DNA of 64,000 bases from Pseudomonas viridiflava (GCF_900590755.1 NZ_UUOC01000008.1:1-64000), one strand, 5' to 3'; shown: positions 39,607 through 50,984, numbered from the stretch's first letter. Program-made: numbers and translations. Notes: a model not told the origin generated them from the sequence alone.

Positions 39607-40284
39607 TCAGGTGTCAGTCGGATCGCTTTTCGGTTCTGCTGCCGCCACTTCCCCCACAGACTCTGGATCACGCTTGCGCTTGTTGCCCATGCGCACACCT
39701 ATATCCATGAGGAACTGGAAGAAACCTTCCTGATCTTCCAGCACATTGCTCCAGAACGGCGAGTGGTAGAGCGCTACGGCGCCGTGCACCAAAGCCCAGG
39801 CGGCGCAGTAATGGAAGTAAGGCGGGACGTCTTCGAGCTTGCCTTCGTTGATTCGCCCCTTGATCAGCGAGGTCAGGTGCTCGAAGTTCGAAGCACGGAT
39901 CTTGTGCAGCTCTTCGACCATCTCAGGGACCTGATTGCCCTTGACGACCTTTTCTTCGAGGCGGTCGAACAACCGATAGCGCTGAGGATCGCGCATCCGG
40001 AATTCGAAGTAGGCACGGGACAGCGCTTCCTTGTCTTTTTCCAGATCGGCGGAATGCAGCAGCTCGTTCAAATCCCGCTCGTAGTCGAGCATCAGGCGCA
40101 GGTAGATTTCTGCCTTGGATTTGAAGTGCTTATAGATCGTGCCTTTGCCGATACCCACAGCATCCGCAATCATCTCGACGGTGACGCTGTCTTCGCCTTC
40201 ATCGAGGAACAACTTAAGCGCGGTGTCGAGAATTTCCTGCTCGCGGCGGCGAAACTCACGGACCTTACGAGGTTCTTTTTGCAT
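39607..40284 (-). CDS. TetR/AcrR-family transcriptional regulator
   Basis: This 225-residue regulator has an N-terminal TetR helix-turn-helix (ILDTALKLFLDEGEDSVTVE, then IADAVGIGKGTIYKHFKSK near residue 48) and a C-terminal ligand domain. The ATG at 40284 was chosen; a TTG at 40308 would add eight residues. The position next to the RgsA-type small RNA corresponds to P. aeruginosa PA2957. Its ligand is unknown. Confidence 0.92.
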   Translation of the reverse strand: MQKEPRKVREFRRREQEILDTALKLFLDEGEDSVTVEMIADAVGIGKGTIYKHFKSKAEIYLRLMLDYERDLNELLHSADLEKDKEALSRAYFEFRMRDPQRYRLFDRLEEKVVKGNQVPEMVEELHKIRASNFEHLTSLIKGRINEGKLEDVPPYFHYCAAWALVHGAVALYHSPFWSNVLEDQEGFFQFLMDIGVRMGNKRKRDPESVGEVAAAEPKSDPTDT

Positions 40285-40429
40285 AGGAAAAGGTCTGTAG
40301 GGGCTCAAAATCGAAGCCCGGTATTATGCCTAACTTGCGCGAAATTGCACGGATCATCCCACCCAGGTCATGCAAATGCGTGGAACGCAGGTGTTACAGG
40401 TCATAAGTATTCCGGCACGCCCCGGTCCT

Positions 40430-40511
40430 GTAGGAGTTGTCGGAGGTTACGACGGCTACGAATGCGGCCTGCCTGACACAATGCCATCCGCAGCCTTCGG
40501 CAGCTCCTACA
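40430..40511. repeat. Inverted repeat (GTAGGAGTTGTCGGAGGTTACGA class)
   Basis: Arms at about 40430-40452 and 40488-40511 are imperfect inverted copies with one diverged arm (GTTGTCGGAGGTTACG). It lies between tetR and the rgsA-like small RNA. Confidence 0.75.
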
Positions 40512-40614
40512 AGGGCAGCGGCACTCATAGCGCAAGATCGGACTCAACAACCGCCGCGCTATTCCAAAACTGTTTAAAAAACGTACAGAAGCGGCTGGAC
40601 GTAGGGCAATCCTG

Positions 40615-40747
40615 ACCAATACTTAGACAGTTGGCGCGACATCTCCCCCAAGTGACGCACCAGTAAAGGTGCCGATGGATAGCGCACCTTTGTTTTACTC
40701 CTAATGGTCTTAACCCGGATTCACCCCCCAGAACCCGGGTTTTTTTT
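40615..40747 (+). ncRNA. rgsA: RgsA-type (P16) small RNA
   Basis: A free-standing plus-strand unit lies between minus-strand tetR and tatD. It starts behind CCAATACTTA (40616-40625), which resembles an RpoS -10 box (CTATACT). The body is about 117 bases (from about 40631) and ends in the terminator AACCCGG...CCGGGTT plus eight T (40712-40747). A second stem pairs AAAGGTGC with GCACCTTT (about 40665-40691). No coding potential is visible. RgsA is the RpoS-dependent sRNA located next to the PA2957 TetR gene in Pseudomonas; position and form agree. Identification relies on remembered context and not on an alignment. Confidence 0.7.
40712..40747 (+). terminator. Terminator of the RgsA-type sRNA
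   Basis: The AACCCGG / CCGGGTT stem with an 18-base loop is followed by a run of eight T. Only the plus strand has the T run, so it belongs to a plus-strand transcript although no plus-strand gene precedes it. Confidence 0.9.
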
Positions 40748-40756
40748 GCCTGAGAT

Positions 40757-41554
40757 TCAGCCTTTCAAATGAGCCAGCGGAAACAGGCGAGCGAAATTGG
40801 CCGTGGTCATTGCGGCAAAATCATCAAAGGACTCGCCGCGCAGCATGGCCAGAAACTCGGCGACTTCGCGAACGTACTGCGGCAGATTCGGTTTGCCGCG
40901 ATACGGGATGGGCGCCAGATAGGGCGAATCGGTTTCCACCAGCAAACGATCTGCCGGGACTTGACGCGCCACATCACGCAACGCGTCGGCATTGCGGAAG
41001 GTGACGATGCCCGACAGCGAAATATAGAAGCCCAGATCCAGCGCTGCCTTCGCCATTTCCCAGTCTTCGGTGAAACAGTGCAGAACACCGCCCTGAGGCA
41101 GCGCCGCCTCGCGCAGCAGAGCCAGCGTGTCGGCCCGCGCGCCACGGGTGTGCACGATGACGGGCTTGCCGGTGACGTTGGCGGCCTCAAGATGCAGACG
41201 GAACGATGCCTGTTGCAGCTCGGCCGCTTCAGGTTCGTAGTGGTAATCCAGCCCCGTCTCACCGATGGCAACCACACGCGGATGATTCAACTCGCCGAGC
41301 AACCAGTCCAGCGCAGGCGCTTCGCCGGGTTTCAGATCCAGAGGGTGAATGCCCACGGAGCAATCCACATCTTCATAACGTTCGGCCAGGCTTTTGACCG
41401 CGGCGGCATTATCGGCGCTGACACCAATACAGAGAAAATGGCCGACGCCTCGCGCCCTGGCAGCATCAAGCGCTGCATCCAGGGAGCCAGCGTGCTCGGC
41501 GAGGTCAAGGCGATCAAGGTGGCAATGGGAATCTACAAGCATGGAATCGGGCAT
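40757..41554 (-). CDS. tatD: TatD-family metal-dependent DNase
   Basis: This 265-residue TIM-barrel hydrolase has the metal motif MLVDSHCHLDRLD at the start, GETGLDYHYEPE near residue 97, and ETDSPYLAPIPYRGKPN near residue 207. TatD-type enzymes are 3'-5' exonucleases linked to DNA repair. The ATG at 41554 directly follows the pilZ stop; the Met at residue 5 (41542) agrees with most homologues and may be the real start. It is the last gene of the long minus-strand operon before the sRNA. Confidence 0.93.
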   Translation of the reverse strand: MPDSMLVDSHCHLDRLDLAEHAGSLDAALDAARARGVGHFLCIGVSADNAAAVKSLAERYEDVDCSVGIHPLDLKPGEAPALDWLLGELNHPRVVAIGETGLDYHYEPEAAELQQASFRLHLEAANVTGKPVIVHTRGARADTLALLREAALPQGGVLHCFTEDWEMAKAALDLGFYISLSGIVTFRNADALRDVARQVPADRLLVETDSPYLAPIPYRGKPNLPQYVREVAEFLAMLRGESFDDFAAMTTANFARLFPLAHLKG

Positions 41555-41911
41555 CTACATCGTGTGGGTAGGACGGTCGGACTTCAAAGCACCGGCCAGA
41601 TAAGTTTCGATCAGACTGCGAGCGGTATTGTCCCCGTCATTGAACTGCACGCCGACACCCGCCGCACGGTTGCCCTGAGCACCTTTGGGCGTGATCCAGG
41701 TCACTTTGCCCGCGACAGGAACCTTCTCCGGTTCATCCATCAGGTTGAGCAGCATGAACACTTCATCGCCCAGTTTGTAGCTTTTGCTAGTGGGGATGAA
41801 CAGGCCACCGTTCTTGATGAACGGCATGTAAGCGGCGTACAGGACGGACTTGTCCTTGATGGTCAGAGATAAAATGCCATTACGTGGACCGGAATTCAGC
41901 GGCAAGCTCAT
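41555..41911 (-). CDS. pilZ: PilZ type IV pilus control protein
   Basis: This 118-residue single PilZ domain protein starts MSLPLNSGPRNGILSLTIKD and has the family core FIKNGGLFIPTSKSYKLGDEVFMLLNLMDE. It lacks the RxxxR c-di-GMP motif, as does the founding PilZ of P. aeruginosa (PA2960), which is needed for pilus biogenesis without binding c-di-GMP. It lies between holB and tatD, the conserved order, with a 30-base gap to holB. Confidence 0.95.
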   Translation of the reverse strand: MSLPLNSGPRNGILSLTIKDKSVLYAAYMPFIKNGGLFIPTSKSYKLGDEVFMLLNLMDEPEKVPVAGKVTWITPKGAQGNRAAGVGVQFNDGDNTARSLIETYLAGALKSDRPTHTM

Positions 41912-41941
41912 GACAACTCCTTGGATCGGGAATGAGTAATC

Positions 41942-43565
<1,624 letters not shown>

Positions 43566-43575
43566 TCATACATAT

Positions 43576-44802
43576 TCATTTAGGGCTTTGCTCATTCTGC
43601 GGAGCAACGTCGTCAGCCGCGGGCTCTGCACCCTGCGCCGATTGCGGGTCGGCTGCGGTGTCTGGCACAACAGGCGGCGTCGGCTCGGCGGGCGTAGCCG
43701 GTTTAACAGGTGGAGCAGGAGCTGTTGATGCAGGCGCCGCAGAGTCAGGCGCGGCCACCGGTGCAGAAGCCGGTGCCGGGCTGGAGCGATAATCGGCGCG
43801 GCGCTTGAGCTGGAATTCGCGAACGGCCGCATTGTGAGCGTCCAGATCAGCAGAGAACACATGGCTACCATCGCCCCGCGCGACGAAATACAGGCTGCGA
43901 CCCGCTACCGGATTGAGCGCCGCATGAATCGCCTCGCGCCCCACCAGCGAGATCGGCGTTGGCGGCATGCCTGAAATCACGTAAGTGTTGTAAGGCGTCG
44001 GCTCTTTGAGAAGAGCACGGGTCAGCTTGCCATTGTAGCGTTCGCCCAGACCGTAGATGACGGTCGGGTCGGTTTGCAGCAGCATGCCCAGTTGCAGACG
44101 ACGGACGAAAACCCCGGCAATCTGCCCACGTTCCTGAGGAACGCCGGTTTCCTTTTCCACCATCGATGCCATGATCAGCGCCTGGTACGGGTCGGAATAC
44201 GGCACATCAGCGGCACGCTTGGCCCATTCCTCATCCAGCACTTCATCAAGGCGCTTGTAAGCCTGCTTGAGCAACTCGGCATCACTCATGCCCCGCACAA
44301 AGCGGTAAGTGTCAGGGAAAAACCGGCCTTCAGGGAAAACGTCAGGATGGCCGATCTTGCTCATCAGCTCGGTATCACTGAGGCCCGCGAGGGTTTGCTC
44401 AAGCTTGGTCTGTTTGCCCAGAGCCGCTCGTACCTGACGGAAATTCCAGCCTTCCACCAACGTCACGCTGTACTGCACCACTTCGCCACGCTGCCACAGC
44501 GCGAGTAAAGCCTGCGCATCCATCCCCGGCACCATGCGGTACTCGCCGCTATGCAGGGACTCGTTGGCCAGATTGAAGCGCCAGTACAGGCGCAGCCAGA
44601 ACGCATCCTTGATCACGCCATCGGTTTGCAGGCGATTGAGCAAGCCAGTGGGAGTCGAACCCGCCGGAACATCCAGCAGTTGTTCCTGGGTGACGTTCAG
44701 GGGTTGATGCAGTGCCTGATTCTGCTGCCAGTAAGCCACGCCCAGGCCAAGACCCACCAGGACGACACCGGTTTCCAGCAGCAGCAATAATTTTCGAATC
44801 AC
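43576..44802 (-). CDS. mltG: Endolytic murein transglycosylase with a long Pro/Ala tail
   Basis: This inner-membrane enzyme cuts nascent glycan strands and sets their length. It has one TM helix at residues 4-24, a LysM-like segment and the YceG domain with the catalytic Glu in SMVEKETGVPQE near residue 212 and LLQTDPTVIYGLG. It has 408 residues, about 60 more than usual, because of a Pro/Ala/Asp-rich C-terminal tail (from about residue 345). The role of the tail is unknown. It lies between pabC and tmk, overlapping pabC by one base. Confidence 0.94.
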   Translation of the reverse strand: MIRKLLLLLETGVVLVGLGLGVAYWQQNQALHQPLNVTQEQLLDVPAGSTPTGLLNRLQTDGVIKDAFWLRLYWRFNLANESLHSGEYRMVPGMDAQALLALWQRGEVVQYSVTLVEGWNFRQVRAALGKQTKLEQTLAGLSDTELMSKIGHPDVFPEGRFFPDTYRFVRGMSDAELLKQAYKRLDEVLDEEWAKRAADVPYSDPYQALIMASMVEKETGVPQERGQIAGVFVRRLQLGMLLQTDPTVIYGLGERYNGKLTRALLKEPTPYNTYVISGMPPTPISLVGREAIHAALNPVAGRSLYFVARGDGSHVFSADLDAHNAAVREFQLKRRADYRSSPAPASAPVAAPDSAAPASTAPAPPVKPATPAEPTPPVVPDTAADPQSAQGAEPAADDVAPQNEQSPK

Positions 44803-45620
44803 TAAGCGATTTCCAGAAGCGCAAGGGCTGTGCGTTGCAGTTTACGGGTGAGCGAACCTACGGGCCAGCTCAGCTGTTCGAAGCGACGAACCGGCCAGAT
44901 GCCATAGACACTGTTACAGACAAACACTTCATCAGCCTGTTGCAGATCAATGTCATGAATGTCGCGAACCTCGCAGGCGATACCCAGGCTTCTGGCCTGC
45001 TCCAGCAATTCGGCGCGCATGACGCCGGCAACGCCGCAACGGCTCAAGTCAGCGGTCAGCAACACCCGATCCTTGATGAGAAACAGATTGCTGTAGACCC
45101 CTTCGATGATTCGTCCGCTGCCGTCACGCATCAAGCCTTCGGCATAGGTGACGTCCTGCCACTCGGATCGGGCCAGCACTTGTTCCAGGCGATTCAGATG
45201 CTTCAACCCGGCCAACAGCGGCTGTTCAGCCAAGCGGGTCGTACAGGGAAACAGTGAGATACCCTCCTCGGCATTGGCCGAAGGATAGGCTGGCAAAGGG
45301 CTGCCCTGGAGAATTCTGCGCGGTTGGGCGTCAAGGGAAGGCGCGTAGCCCCGCTGACCATCGCCACGGGTCACGATCAACTTCATCACGCCGTCACCAA
45401 GCTGGGCGGCGAAGGCCGCCAGCTCTTCACGGATCAGCGGCAGATCGGCCGGGATCGCCAAACGATCACAGCCGTTGCTCAAGCGTTGCATGTGCCGCTC
45501 AAGGAGCGATGGTTGCCCTGCCCTTACCGCGATGGTTTCAAATAACCCATCGCCGTAAGCGAGGCCTCTGTCTTTGACAGATAGCGTCTGGGCAGGTTGA
45601 CCATCAATCCAGTCAGGCAT
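44802..45620 (-). CDS. pabC: Aminodeoxychorismate lyase
   Basis: This fold-type IV PLP enzyme of 272 residues forms p-aminobenzoate from aminodeoxychorismate for folate. Visible motifs are KDRGLAYGDGLFETI at the start, KLIVTRGDGQRGY near residue 80 (PLP Lys in the family) and the C-terminal EVFVCNSVYGIWPV. Its ATG overlaps the fabF stop by one base (TAATG), so both are co-translated, and mltG follows. Confidence 0.93.
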   Translation of the reverse strand: MPDWIDGQPAQTLSVKDRGLAYGDGLFETIAVRAGQPSLLERHMQRLSNGCDRLAIPADLPLIREELAAFAAQLGDGVMKLIVTRGDGQRGYAPSLDAQPRRILQGSPLPAYPSANAEEGISLFPCTTRLAEQPLLAGLKHLNRLEQVLARSEWQDVTYAEGLMRDGSGRIIEGVYSNLFLIKDRVLLTADLSRCGVAGVMRAELLEQARSLGIACEVRDIHDIDLQQADEVFVCNSVYGIWPVRRFEQLSWPVGSLTRKLQRTALALLEIA

Positions 45621-46864
45621 TACTCGGCGAACCGGCGGAACACCAGTGAGCCGTTGGTACCGCCGAAGCCGAAGGAGTTGGACAGCACCACATCGATCGG
45701 CATGTTGCGCGCTTCATGGGGCACGAAGTCAAGATCGCAGCCTTCACCTGGCTCATCCAGGTTGATGGTCGGCGGCGCTACCTGACCATTGATGGCCAGC
45801 ACGCTGAAAATCGCCTCCACTGCACCCGCAGCACCCAGCAAGTGACCGGTCATGGACTTGGTCGAACTCACAGCGAGCTTGTAGGCGTGATAACCAAACA
45901 CGCTTTTGATCGCGTTGGCCTCAGCGAGGTCGCCAGCAGGCGTCGAGGTGCCGTGGGCGTTGATGTACTGAACATCGTCGACATTGATTTTCGCATCGCG
46001 CAGCGCGTTGACAACGCAACGAGCGGCACCTGCACCGTCATCCGGCGGCGAGGTCATGTGGTAAGCATCGCCACTCATGCCGAAACCGATGAGTTCGGCG
46101 TAAATCGTGGCACCACGCGCCTTGGCGTGCTCCAGCTCTTCAAGCACCAGTGCGCCGGCACCGTCGGAGAGCACAAAACCGTCGCGGCCTTTGTCCCAAG
46201 GACGGCTGGCACGGGTTGGATCGTCATTGCGGGTCGAGAGCGCACGGGAAGCACCGAAGCCGCCCATGCCCAGACCACAGGCTGCCATTTCGGCACCACC
46301 GGCGATCATGACGTCTGCTTCGCCATAGGCGATGTTGCGTGCAGCCATGCCAATGCAATGAGTACCGGTGGTACAGGCGGTGGCGATGGCGTAGTTGGGA
46401 CCCTGTGCACCCAGATGGATCGACAGGAACCCGGAAATCATGTTGATGATGGAACCCGGCACGAAAAACGGCGAGATACGCCCCGGACCCTGCTCATGCA
46501 GCGAACGGCTGTTGTTTTCGATATTGGTCAGGCCACCGATACCCGAACCCATGGCAACGCCAATACGCTCGCGATTTGCATCAGTGACTTCCAGCCCGGA
46601 ATTACGCACAGCCTGAAAGCTGGCAGCGAGACCGTACTGGATAAAAAGATCGAGCCGGCGGGCCTCTTTGGGCGCCAGATACTCTTCGACGTTGAAGCCT
46701 TTGATCGAACCGCCAAAGCGGGTCGTGTAAGCCGAAAGGTCTGTGTGTTCGATAAGGCCAATGCCACTGCGACCAGCCAGAATGCCCTGCCAACTGCTCG
46801 GTACATCCGTACCCAATGGCGACAGCATACCCATACCGGTGACCACGACGCGTCTACGCGACAC
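45620..46864 (-). CDS. fabF: 3-oxoacyl-[acyl-carrier-protein] synthase II
   Basis: This condensing enzyme elongates acyl-ACP with malonyl-ACP. The Cys-His-His triad lies in [13 protein letters not shown] near residue 163, [12 protein letters not shown] near residue 303 and [13 protein letters not shown] near residue 337. The GTG at 46864 was chosen: it follows AAGGAGAG and gives [11 protein letters not shown] and 414 residues, the normal size; the ATG at 46885 has no proper binding site. It is separated from acpP by a hairpin terminator, so transcription must read through or start here. Confidence 0.97.
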   Translation of the reverse strand: MSRRRVVVTGMGMLSPLGTDVPSSWQGILAGRSGIGLIEHTDLSAYTTRFGGSIKGFNVEEYLAPKEARRLDLFIQYGLAASFQAVRNSGLEVTDANRERIGVAMGSGIGGLTNIENNSRSLHEQGPGRISPFFVPGSIINMISGFLSIHLGAQGPNYAIATACTTGTHCIGMAARNIAYGEADVMIAGGAEMAACGLGMGGFGASRALSTRNDDPTRASRPWDKGRDGFVLSDGAGALVLEELEHAKARGATIYAELIGFGMSGDAYHMTSPPDDGAGAARCVVNALRDAKINVDDVQYINAHGTSTPAGDLAEANAIKSVFGYHAYKLAVSSTKSMTGHLLGAAGAVEAIFSVLAINGQVAPPTINLDEPGEGCDLDFVPHEARNMPIDVVLSNSFGFGGTNGSLVFRRFAE

Positions 46865-46903
46865 AGGACTCTCCTTTTCTCTCATGACAGGACATCGTTC
46901 TAA

Positions 46904-46938
46904 AGAAAAAACCGCACGCCGGTGAGGCAGTGCGGTTT
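46904..46938 (-). terminator. Rho-independent terminator between acpP and fabF
   Basis: On the minus strand AAAACCGCAC and GTGCGGTTTT pair around a 12-base loop and are followed by TTCTTT. It would make acpP more abundant than fabF by partial termination. Confidence 0.85.
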
Positions 46939-46968
46939 TCCCATGACAGCAACAACGATTACAAACTA

Positions 46969-47205
46969 TTACGCCTGGTGGGCAGTAACGTAATCGATAG
47001 CAGCTTGAACGGTGGTGATTTTTTCAGCTTCTTCGTCAGGGATTTCAGTCTCGAATTCCTCTTCCAGAGCCATCACCAGCTCAACGGTATCAAGGGAGTC
47101 AGCACCCAGGTCTTCAACGAAGGAAGCAGTGTTAACAACTTCCTCAGCCTTGACGCCAAGTTGCTCGACAACGATTTTCTTGACGCGTTCTTCGATGGTG
47201 CTCAT
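46969..47205 (-). CDS. acpP: Acyl carrier protein
   Basis: This 78-residue acidic protein carries the growing acyl chain on 4'-phosphopantetheine attached to the Ser of [18 protein letters not shown]. It is the central carrier for fatty acid, lipid A and phospholipid synthesis. It lies between fabG and fabF. The 194 bases upstream (47206-47399) may hold its own promoter, which I cannot place with confidence. Confidence 0.98.
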   Translation of the reverse strand: MSTIEERVKKIVVEQLGVKAEEVVNTASFVEDLGADSLDTVELVMALEEEFETEIPDEEAEKITTVQAAIDYVTAHQA

Positions 47206-47399
47206 ACCTGGTTTTAACTCCTAGTGGACAAATTTGGGCAGCTGGCCGGTGGGTAAGTGTATAGAAGAGGTTTTGCGCATTTCAAGCTTAATGCTCACCC
47301 CCCAAACCTCACCGGTCTTCTGCCCATGAATTAGATTGCAGCTTTATAACGGATTTTAGACAGCACGTATGACATTTTTTTGATGCAATCCGTCACTTT

Positions 47400-48143
47400 T
47401 TAACTCATGTACATGCCGCCGTTAACCGGGATTGTAGCCCCAGTCACGTAGGCTGCACCGTCGGAAGCGAGAAAAGCGACAACATGCGCAATCTCTTGCG
47501 CCTGCCCCAGACGCCCCAGAGGAATCTGGTTGATCAGGGACTCTCGCTGCGCTTCCGGCAGTTCGCGGGTCATGTCGGTATCAATGAAACCGGGGGCAAC
47601 CGAGTTAACGGTTACCGAGCGCGAACCTACTTCACGAGCCAAGGCACGACTGAAACCTTCCAGCCCTGCTTTAGCGGATGCGTAGTTTACTTGGCCTGCG
47701 TTGCCCATGGCACCCACAACCGAACCAATACTGATGATTCGACCCCAACGAGCCTTGGTCATGCCGCGCAAAACACCCTTGGACAGACGGAAAAGGCTGT
47801 TCAGATTGGTATCGACGACATCATGCCATTCGTCATCTTTCATGCGCATCATCAGGTTATCGCGGGTGATCCCGGCGTTGTTGACCAGGATCAGCGGCGC
47901 GCCGACACGCTCCTGAATCAACGACAGGGTCGCTTCCACGGAGGCGGCACTGCAGACGTCCAGCATCAGGCCGAAACCTTCGATGCCGTTCTCCTTGAAG
48001 GTCGCGCTGATGCGTTCGGCACCGGACTCGGAAGTCGCCGTTCCCACCACTACAGCTCCATTGCGACCCAATTCCAGGGCAATGGCTTGCCCAATTCCAC
48101 GACTGGCACCAGTGACCAGTGCAACTTTACCTTGCAGACTCAT
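47400..48143 (-). CDS. fabG: 3-oxoacyl-[acyl-carrier-protein] reductase
   Basis: This NADPH-dependent SDR (247 residues) reduces beta-ketoacyl-ACP. It has TGASRGIGQAIALEL, NNAGITRDNLMMRM, and the active site VNYASAKAGLEGFSRALARE with Tyr-Lys near residue 154. It follows fabD by 15 bases and precedes acpP. Confidence 0.97.
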   Translation of the reverse strand: MSLQGKVALVTGASRGIGQAIALELGRNGAVVVGTATSESGAERISATFKENGIEGFGLMLDVCSAASVEATLSLIQERVGAPLILVNNAGITRDNLMMRMKDDEWHDVVDTNLNSLFRLSKGVLRGMTKARWGRIISIGSVVGAMGNAGQVNYASAKAGLEGFSRALAREVGSRSVTVNSVAPGFIDTDMTRELPEAQRESLINQIPLGRLGQAQEIAHVVAFLASDGAAYVTGATIPVNGGMYMS

Positions 48144-48158
48144 GCAAGTTTCTCCTAA

Positions 48159-49097
48159 TCAGGCCAGCGCCGCGCGAGCGGCAGCAAAGGCATCCGGGGT
48201 ATCCAGGTTGTAGGTTGTCACGCCTTCGGCGCAACGCTTGTTCAGACCAGCCAGTACTTTGCCCGGCCCACATTCCACCAACTGGGTCGCACCATGGCTT
48301 GCCAGGCACTGGATGGATTCCACCCAACGAACCGGCTTGTACAGCTGTTCCAGCAAATCACGCTTGAGCGTAGCCAGATCATGGACTGCAGCAGCGCTGA
48401 CGTTCTGCACCAGCGCAATACTCGGCTCCTGCCACTCGATGGCCTCGATGGACGCTGCAAAACGCTCAGCCGCAGGGCGCATCAATTCGCAATGGGACGG
48501 CACGCTCACCGGCAGCGGCAATGCGCGCTTGGCGCCACGCGCCTTGCACAGCTCCATGGCACGCTTGACCGCCTCGGCGGCACCGGCAATCACTACCTGG
48601 CCCGGCGAGTTGAAGTTCACGGCACTGACCACATCGCCCTGCGCAGCTTCGGCACAGGCAGCAATCACATCAGCATCATCCAGGCCCAGAATGGCAGCCA
48701 TGCCACCCTGACCGGCAGGAACAGCTTCCTGCATCAACTGACCACGACGCCCCACCAGTTTGACCGCATCGGCCAGGCTCAGGCTTTGGGCCGCAACCAG
48801 AGCGCTGTATTCGCCCAGGCTATGACCGGCAACGAACGCCGGAACCGCGCCGCCTTCCGCCAGCCATACGTGCCACAGGGCGATGGAGGCGGTAAGGATG
48901 GCAGGCTGGGTTTTGTCGGTCTGGTTGAGCAGTTCAGCTGGACCTTGCTGAGTCAACGCCCAGAGGTCATAGCCCAAGGCATCGGATGCCTGCTCGAAAG
49001 TATCGAGGATCAGCGGGTGTTGCGCGCCCTGGTCGGCAAGCATGCCCAGGGATTGAGAACCCTGACCCGGGAAGACGAATGCGAGGGATGCAGACAT
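48159..49097 (-). CDS. fabD: Malonyl-CoA:ACP transacylase
   Basis: This 312-residue acyltransferase loads malonyl groups onto ACP. The nucleophile lies in AGHSLGEYSALVAA near residue 92; FVFPGQGSQSLGML starts the protein and SVPSHCELMRPAAER contains the catalytic His near residue 200. It lies between plsX and fabG. Confidence 0.97.
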   Translation of the reverse strand: MSASLAFVFPGQGSQSLGMLADQGAQHPLILDTFEQASDALGYDLWALTQQGPAELLNQTDKTQPAILTASIALWHVWLAEGGAVPAFVAGHSLGEYSALVAAQSLSLADAVKLVGRRGQLMQEAVPAGQGGMAAILGLDDADVIAACAEAAQGDVVSAVNFNSPGQVVIAGAAEAVKRAMELCKARGAKRALPLPVSVPSHCELMRPAAERFAASIEAIEWQEPSIALVQNVSAAAVHDLATLKRDLLEQLYKPVRWVESIQCLASHGATQLVECGPGKVLAGLNKRCAEGVTTYNLDTPDAFAAARAALA

Positions 49098-49122
49098 TGA
49101 ACAAGCCTCTGATTGTGGTCGT

Positions 49123-49151
49123 CAAAATAAACGCCCGGTCATGACCGAGCG
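49123..49151 (-). terminator. Hairpin between plsX and fabD
   Basis: On the minus strand CGCTCGGTCA/TGACCGGGCG forms a nearly self-complementary stem followed by TTTATTTTG. It could partially end the plsX transcript before fabD. Read-through would be needed if both are one operon. Confidence 0.5.
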
Positions 49152-49248
49152 CGAAGAATTCGTTGAAACTGAGTTGCCAGTTTGATGACTGGCCGGTCAG
49201 CAGCGTCACATTCTAGCGGACGCCGAGCATAAACGCTGCACACACCCC

Positions 49249-50256
49249 CTAAAGCAGCTCGCCGAGACGCCCATGCAATCGTTGTGGCAGGTTTCCCTCG
49301 ACCTCAATCAGCGCACGGTGAATGGCGCTCTGAAAGCCCTGCATGCTGGCTGAGCCATGGCTTTTGACGACAATGCCCTGAAGCCCGAGAAAACTCGCGC
49401 CATTGTGCCGTGCCGGAGCCAGATCAGCCTGCAAGCGCTTGAGCAGCGGCAACGCCAACGCACCAACTGCCCTGGATAGCAGATTCTGGCTGAACAATAT
49501 TTCAATCCGGGCAGAAATCATGCTTGCCAGGCCTTCGCTGGACTTGAGCAGGATGTTGCCGACAAAGCCGTCGCAGACCACCACATCGGCTTCGCCGCGA
49601 TACAAACCATCGCCTTCGACAAAACCGGTGTAGTTCAAGCCGGGCGCCGCCTGCAACAGACTCGCCGCCAGCTTGACCTGCTGATTGCCTTTGATGTCCT
49701 CGGTGCCGATGTTGAGCAGCGCGACCTTTGGCCGCACCACGCCCAGCGCTTCGGCAGCGACCGAACCCATTACCGCGAACTGATAAAGGTTGTCGGCACT
49801 GCAATCGACGTTCGCCCCCAGGTCGAGCAACTGGCAATAGCCCTTCTGGGTGGGAATCGCGGCGACCATCGCCGGGCGGTCAATGCCGGGCAAGGTCTTG
49901 AGCACGAAACGCGATAGCGCCATCAGGGCGCCGGTATTGCCGGCACTGACACACGCCTGGGCCTGACCATCAGCTACCAGATCAAGCGCCACGCGCATCG
50001 AAGAATCCGGCTTGCCACGCAACGCCTGAGACGGCTTTTCATCCATGGCGATCACTTCGCTGGCATTTACAACGCGCAGACGTGAGCGATCCACACCGGA
50101 TTGGCGGGCGATCAGTTCTTCAATAAGGGGAGCTTGACCAACAAGGATCAGATGAAGCGAGGGCGTAGCAATCAGGCACGCAAGGCTGGCCTGAACAATG
50201 TTGCGGGGACCGAAGTCCCCGCCCATTGCGTCGATCGCGATGATCGGAGCGGACAA
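49249..50256 (-). CDS. plsX: Phosphate acyltransferase PlsX
   Basis: This 335-residue enzyme makes acyl-phosphate from acyl-ACP for phospholipid synthesis. Family motifs are [18 protein letters not shown] at the start, [15 protein letters not shown] near residue 104 and [20 protein letters not shown] near residue 225. It follows rpmF by 4 bases, as usual. Confidence 0.97.
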   Translation of the reverse strand: MSAPIIAIDAMGGDFGPRNIVQASLACLIATPSLHLILVGQAPLIEELIARQSGVDRSRLRVVNASEVIAMDEKPSQALRGKPDSSMRVALDLVADGQAQACVSAGNTGALMALSRFVLKTLPGIDRPAMVAAIPTQKGYCQLLDLGANVDCSADNLYQFAVMGSVAAEALGVVRPKVALLNIGTEDIKGNQQVKLAASLLQAAPGLNYTGFVEGDGLYRGEADVVVCDGFVGNILLKSSEGLASMISARIEILFSQNLLSRAVGALALPLLKRLQADLAPARHNGASFLGLQGIVVKSHGSASMQGFQSAIHRALIEVEGNLPQRLHGRLGELL

Positions 50257-50260
50257 GAAA

Positions 50261-50443
50261 TTACTCGTCAGCGCCCTTGTCGATCACTTTACGACCACGG
50301 TAAACACCTTCCGGCGAAACGTGGTGACGCAGGTGAATTTCACCAGTGGTCTTTTCTACGGACAGAGTGCTAGCCGACAGAGCGTCGTGCGAACGACGCA
50401 TGTCACGGGCAGAGCGGGATTTTTTGTTCTGCTGAACAGCCAT
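50261..50443 (-). CDS. rpmF: Large ribosomal subunit protein bL32
   Basis: This 60-residue basic protein begins [20 protein letters not shown] and contains [20 protein letters not shown]. The zinc-binding Cys pairs of some bL32 forms are absent. It lies between yceD and plsX. Confidence 0.98.
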   Translation of the reverse strand: MAVQQNKKSRSARDMRRSHDALSASTLSVEKTTGEIHLRHHVSPEGVYRGRKVIDKGADE

Positions 50444-50456
50444 AATTGATTAACTC

Positions 50457-50984
50457 CTAAACGTTTGGGTCACGCTTTAACTGCGCCAATACACTGAACG
50501 GGTTGGACCGCGTTACCTCGTCCACGCTCGGTTCGGGCTCATCGAGACCCGCCGGCTGCTGGCATTCTTCCGGATGATGAGCAGGCACAATGGGCAAGGC
50601 GAGCAAAAGCTCCTCCTCGATCAATGCCAGCAGATCCAATGGATCTTCGCCCAGTTCCAGCACGTCATAACCTTTCGGTAACGACTGGGTATTCGCACCC
50701 TCCTTCACCACAGCGTAACTGCACTCGCTGTGGATCGGCAGGGTGACCAGCTCAAGACAACGCTGGCAAACCATTTTGACTTCGGCGTCGATGGAACTGT
50801 GGATAACCACAGACCGGCGTTCGTCTCGCTCAAAAATGAATTTGGCCTGCACCGTACCGACATCATCGGAAAGCGGGTCGCAGAGTCTCTCCAAACTGGC
50901 CAGCAACACTTCACCTTGGAGGGTAGTGCCACGATCAGCCAGTTTGCGCGGGTCAACGTGAGGTGGAATCGGGTCATTCAACAT
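50457..50984 (-). CDS. yceD: YceD/DUF177 family protein
   Basis: This 175-residue protein has the DUF177 core MVCQRCLELVTLPIHSE near residue 77 with two Cys, and the acidic YDVLELGEDPLDLLALIEEE. It is always found before rpmF. Related proteins affect 23S rRNA processing or ribosome assembly, and plant homologues support 23S maturation; the bacterial mechanism is not settled. It starts divergently from maf with 105 bases between. Confidence 0.93.
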   Translation of the reverse strand: MLNDPIPPHVDPRKLADRGTTLQGEVLLASLERLCDPLSDDVGTVQAKFIFERDERRSVVIHSSIDAEVKMVCQRCLELVTLPIHSECSYAVVKEGANTQSLPKGYDVLELGEDPLDLLALIEEELLLALPIVPAHHPEECQQPAGLDEPEPSVDEVTRSNPFSVLAQLKRDPNV

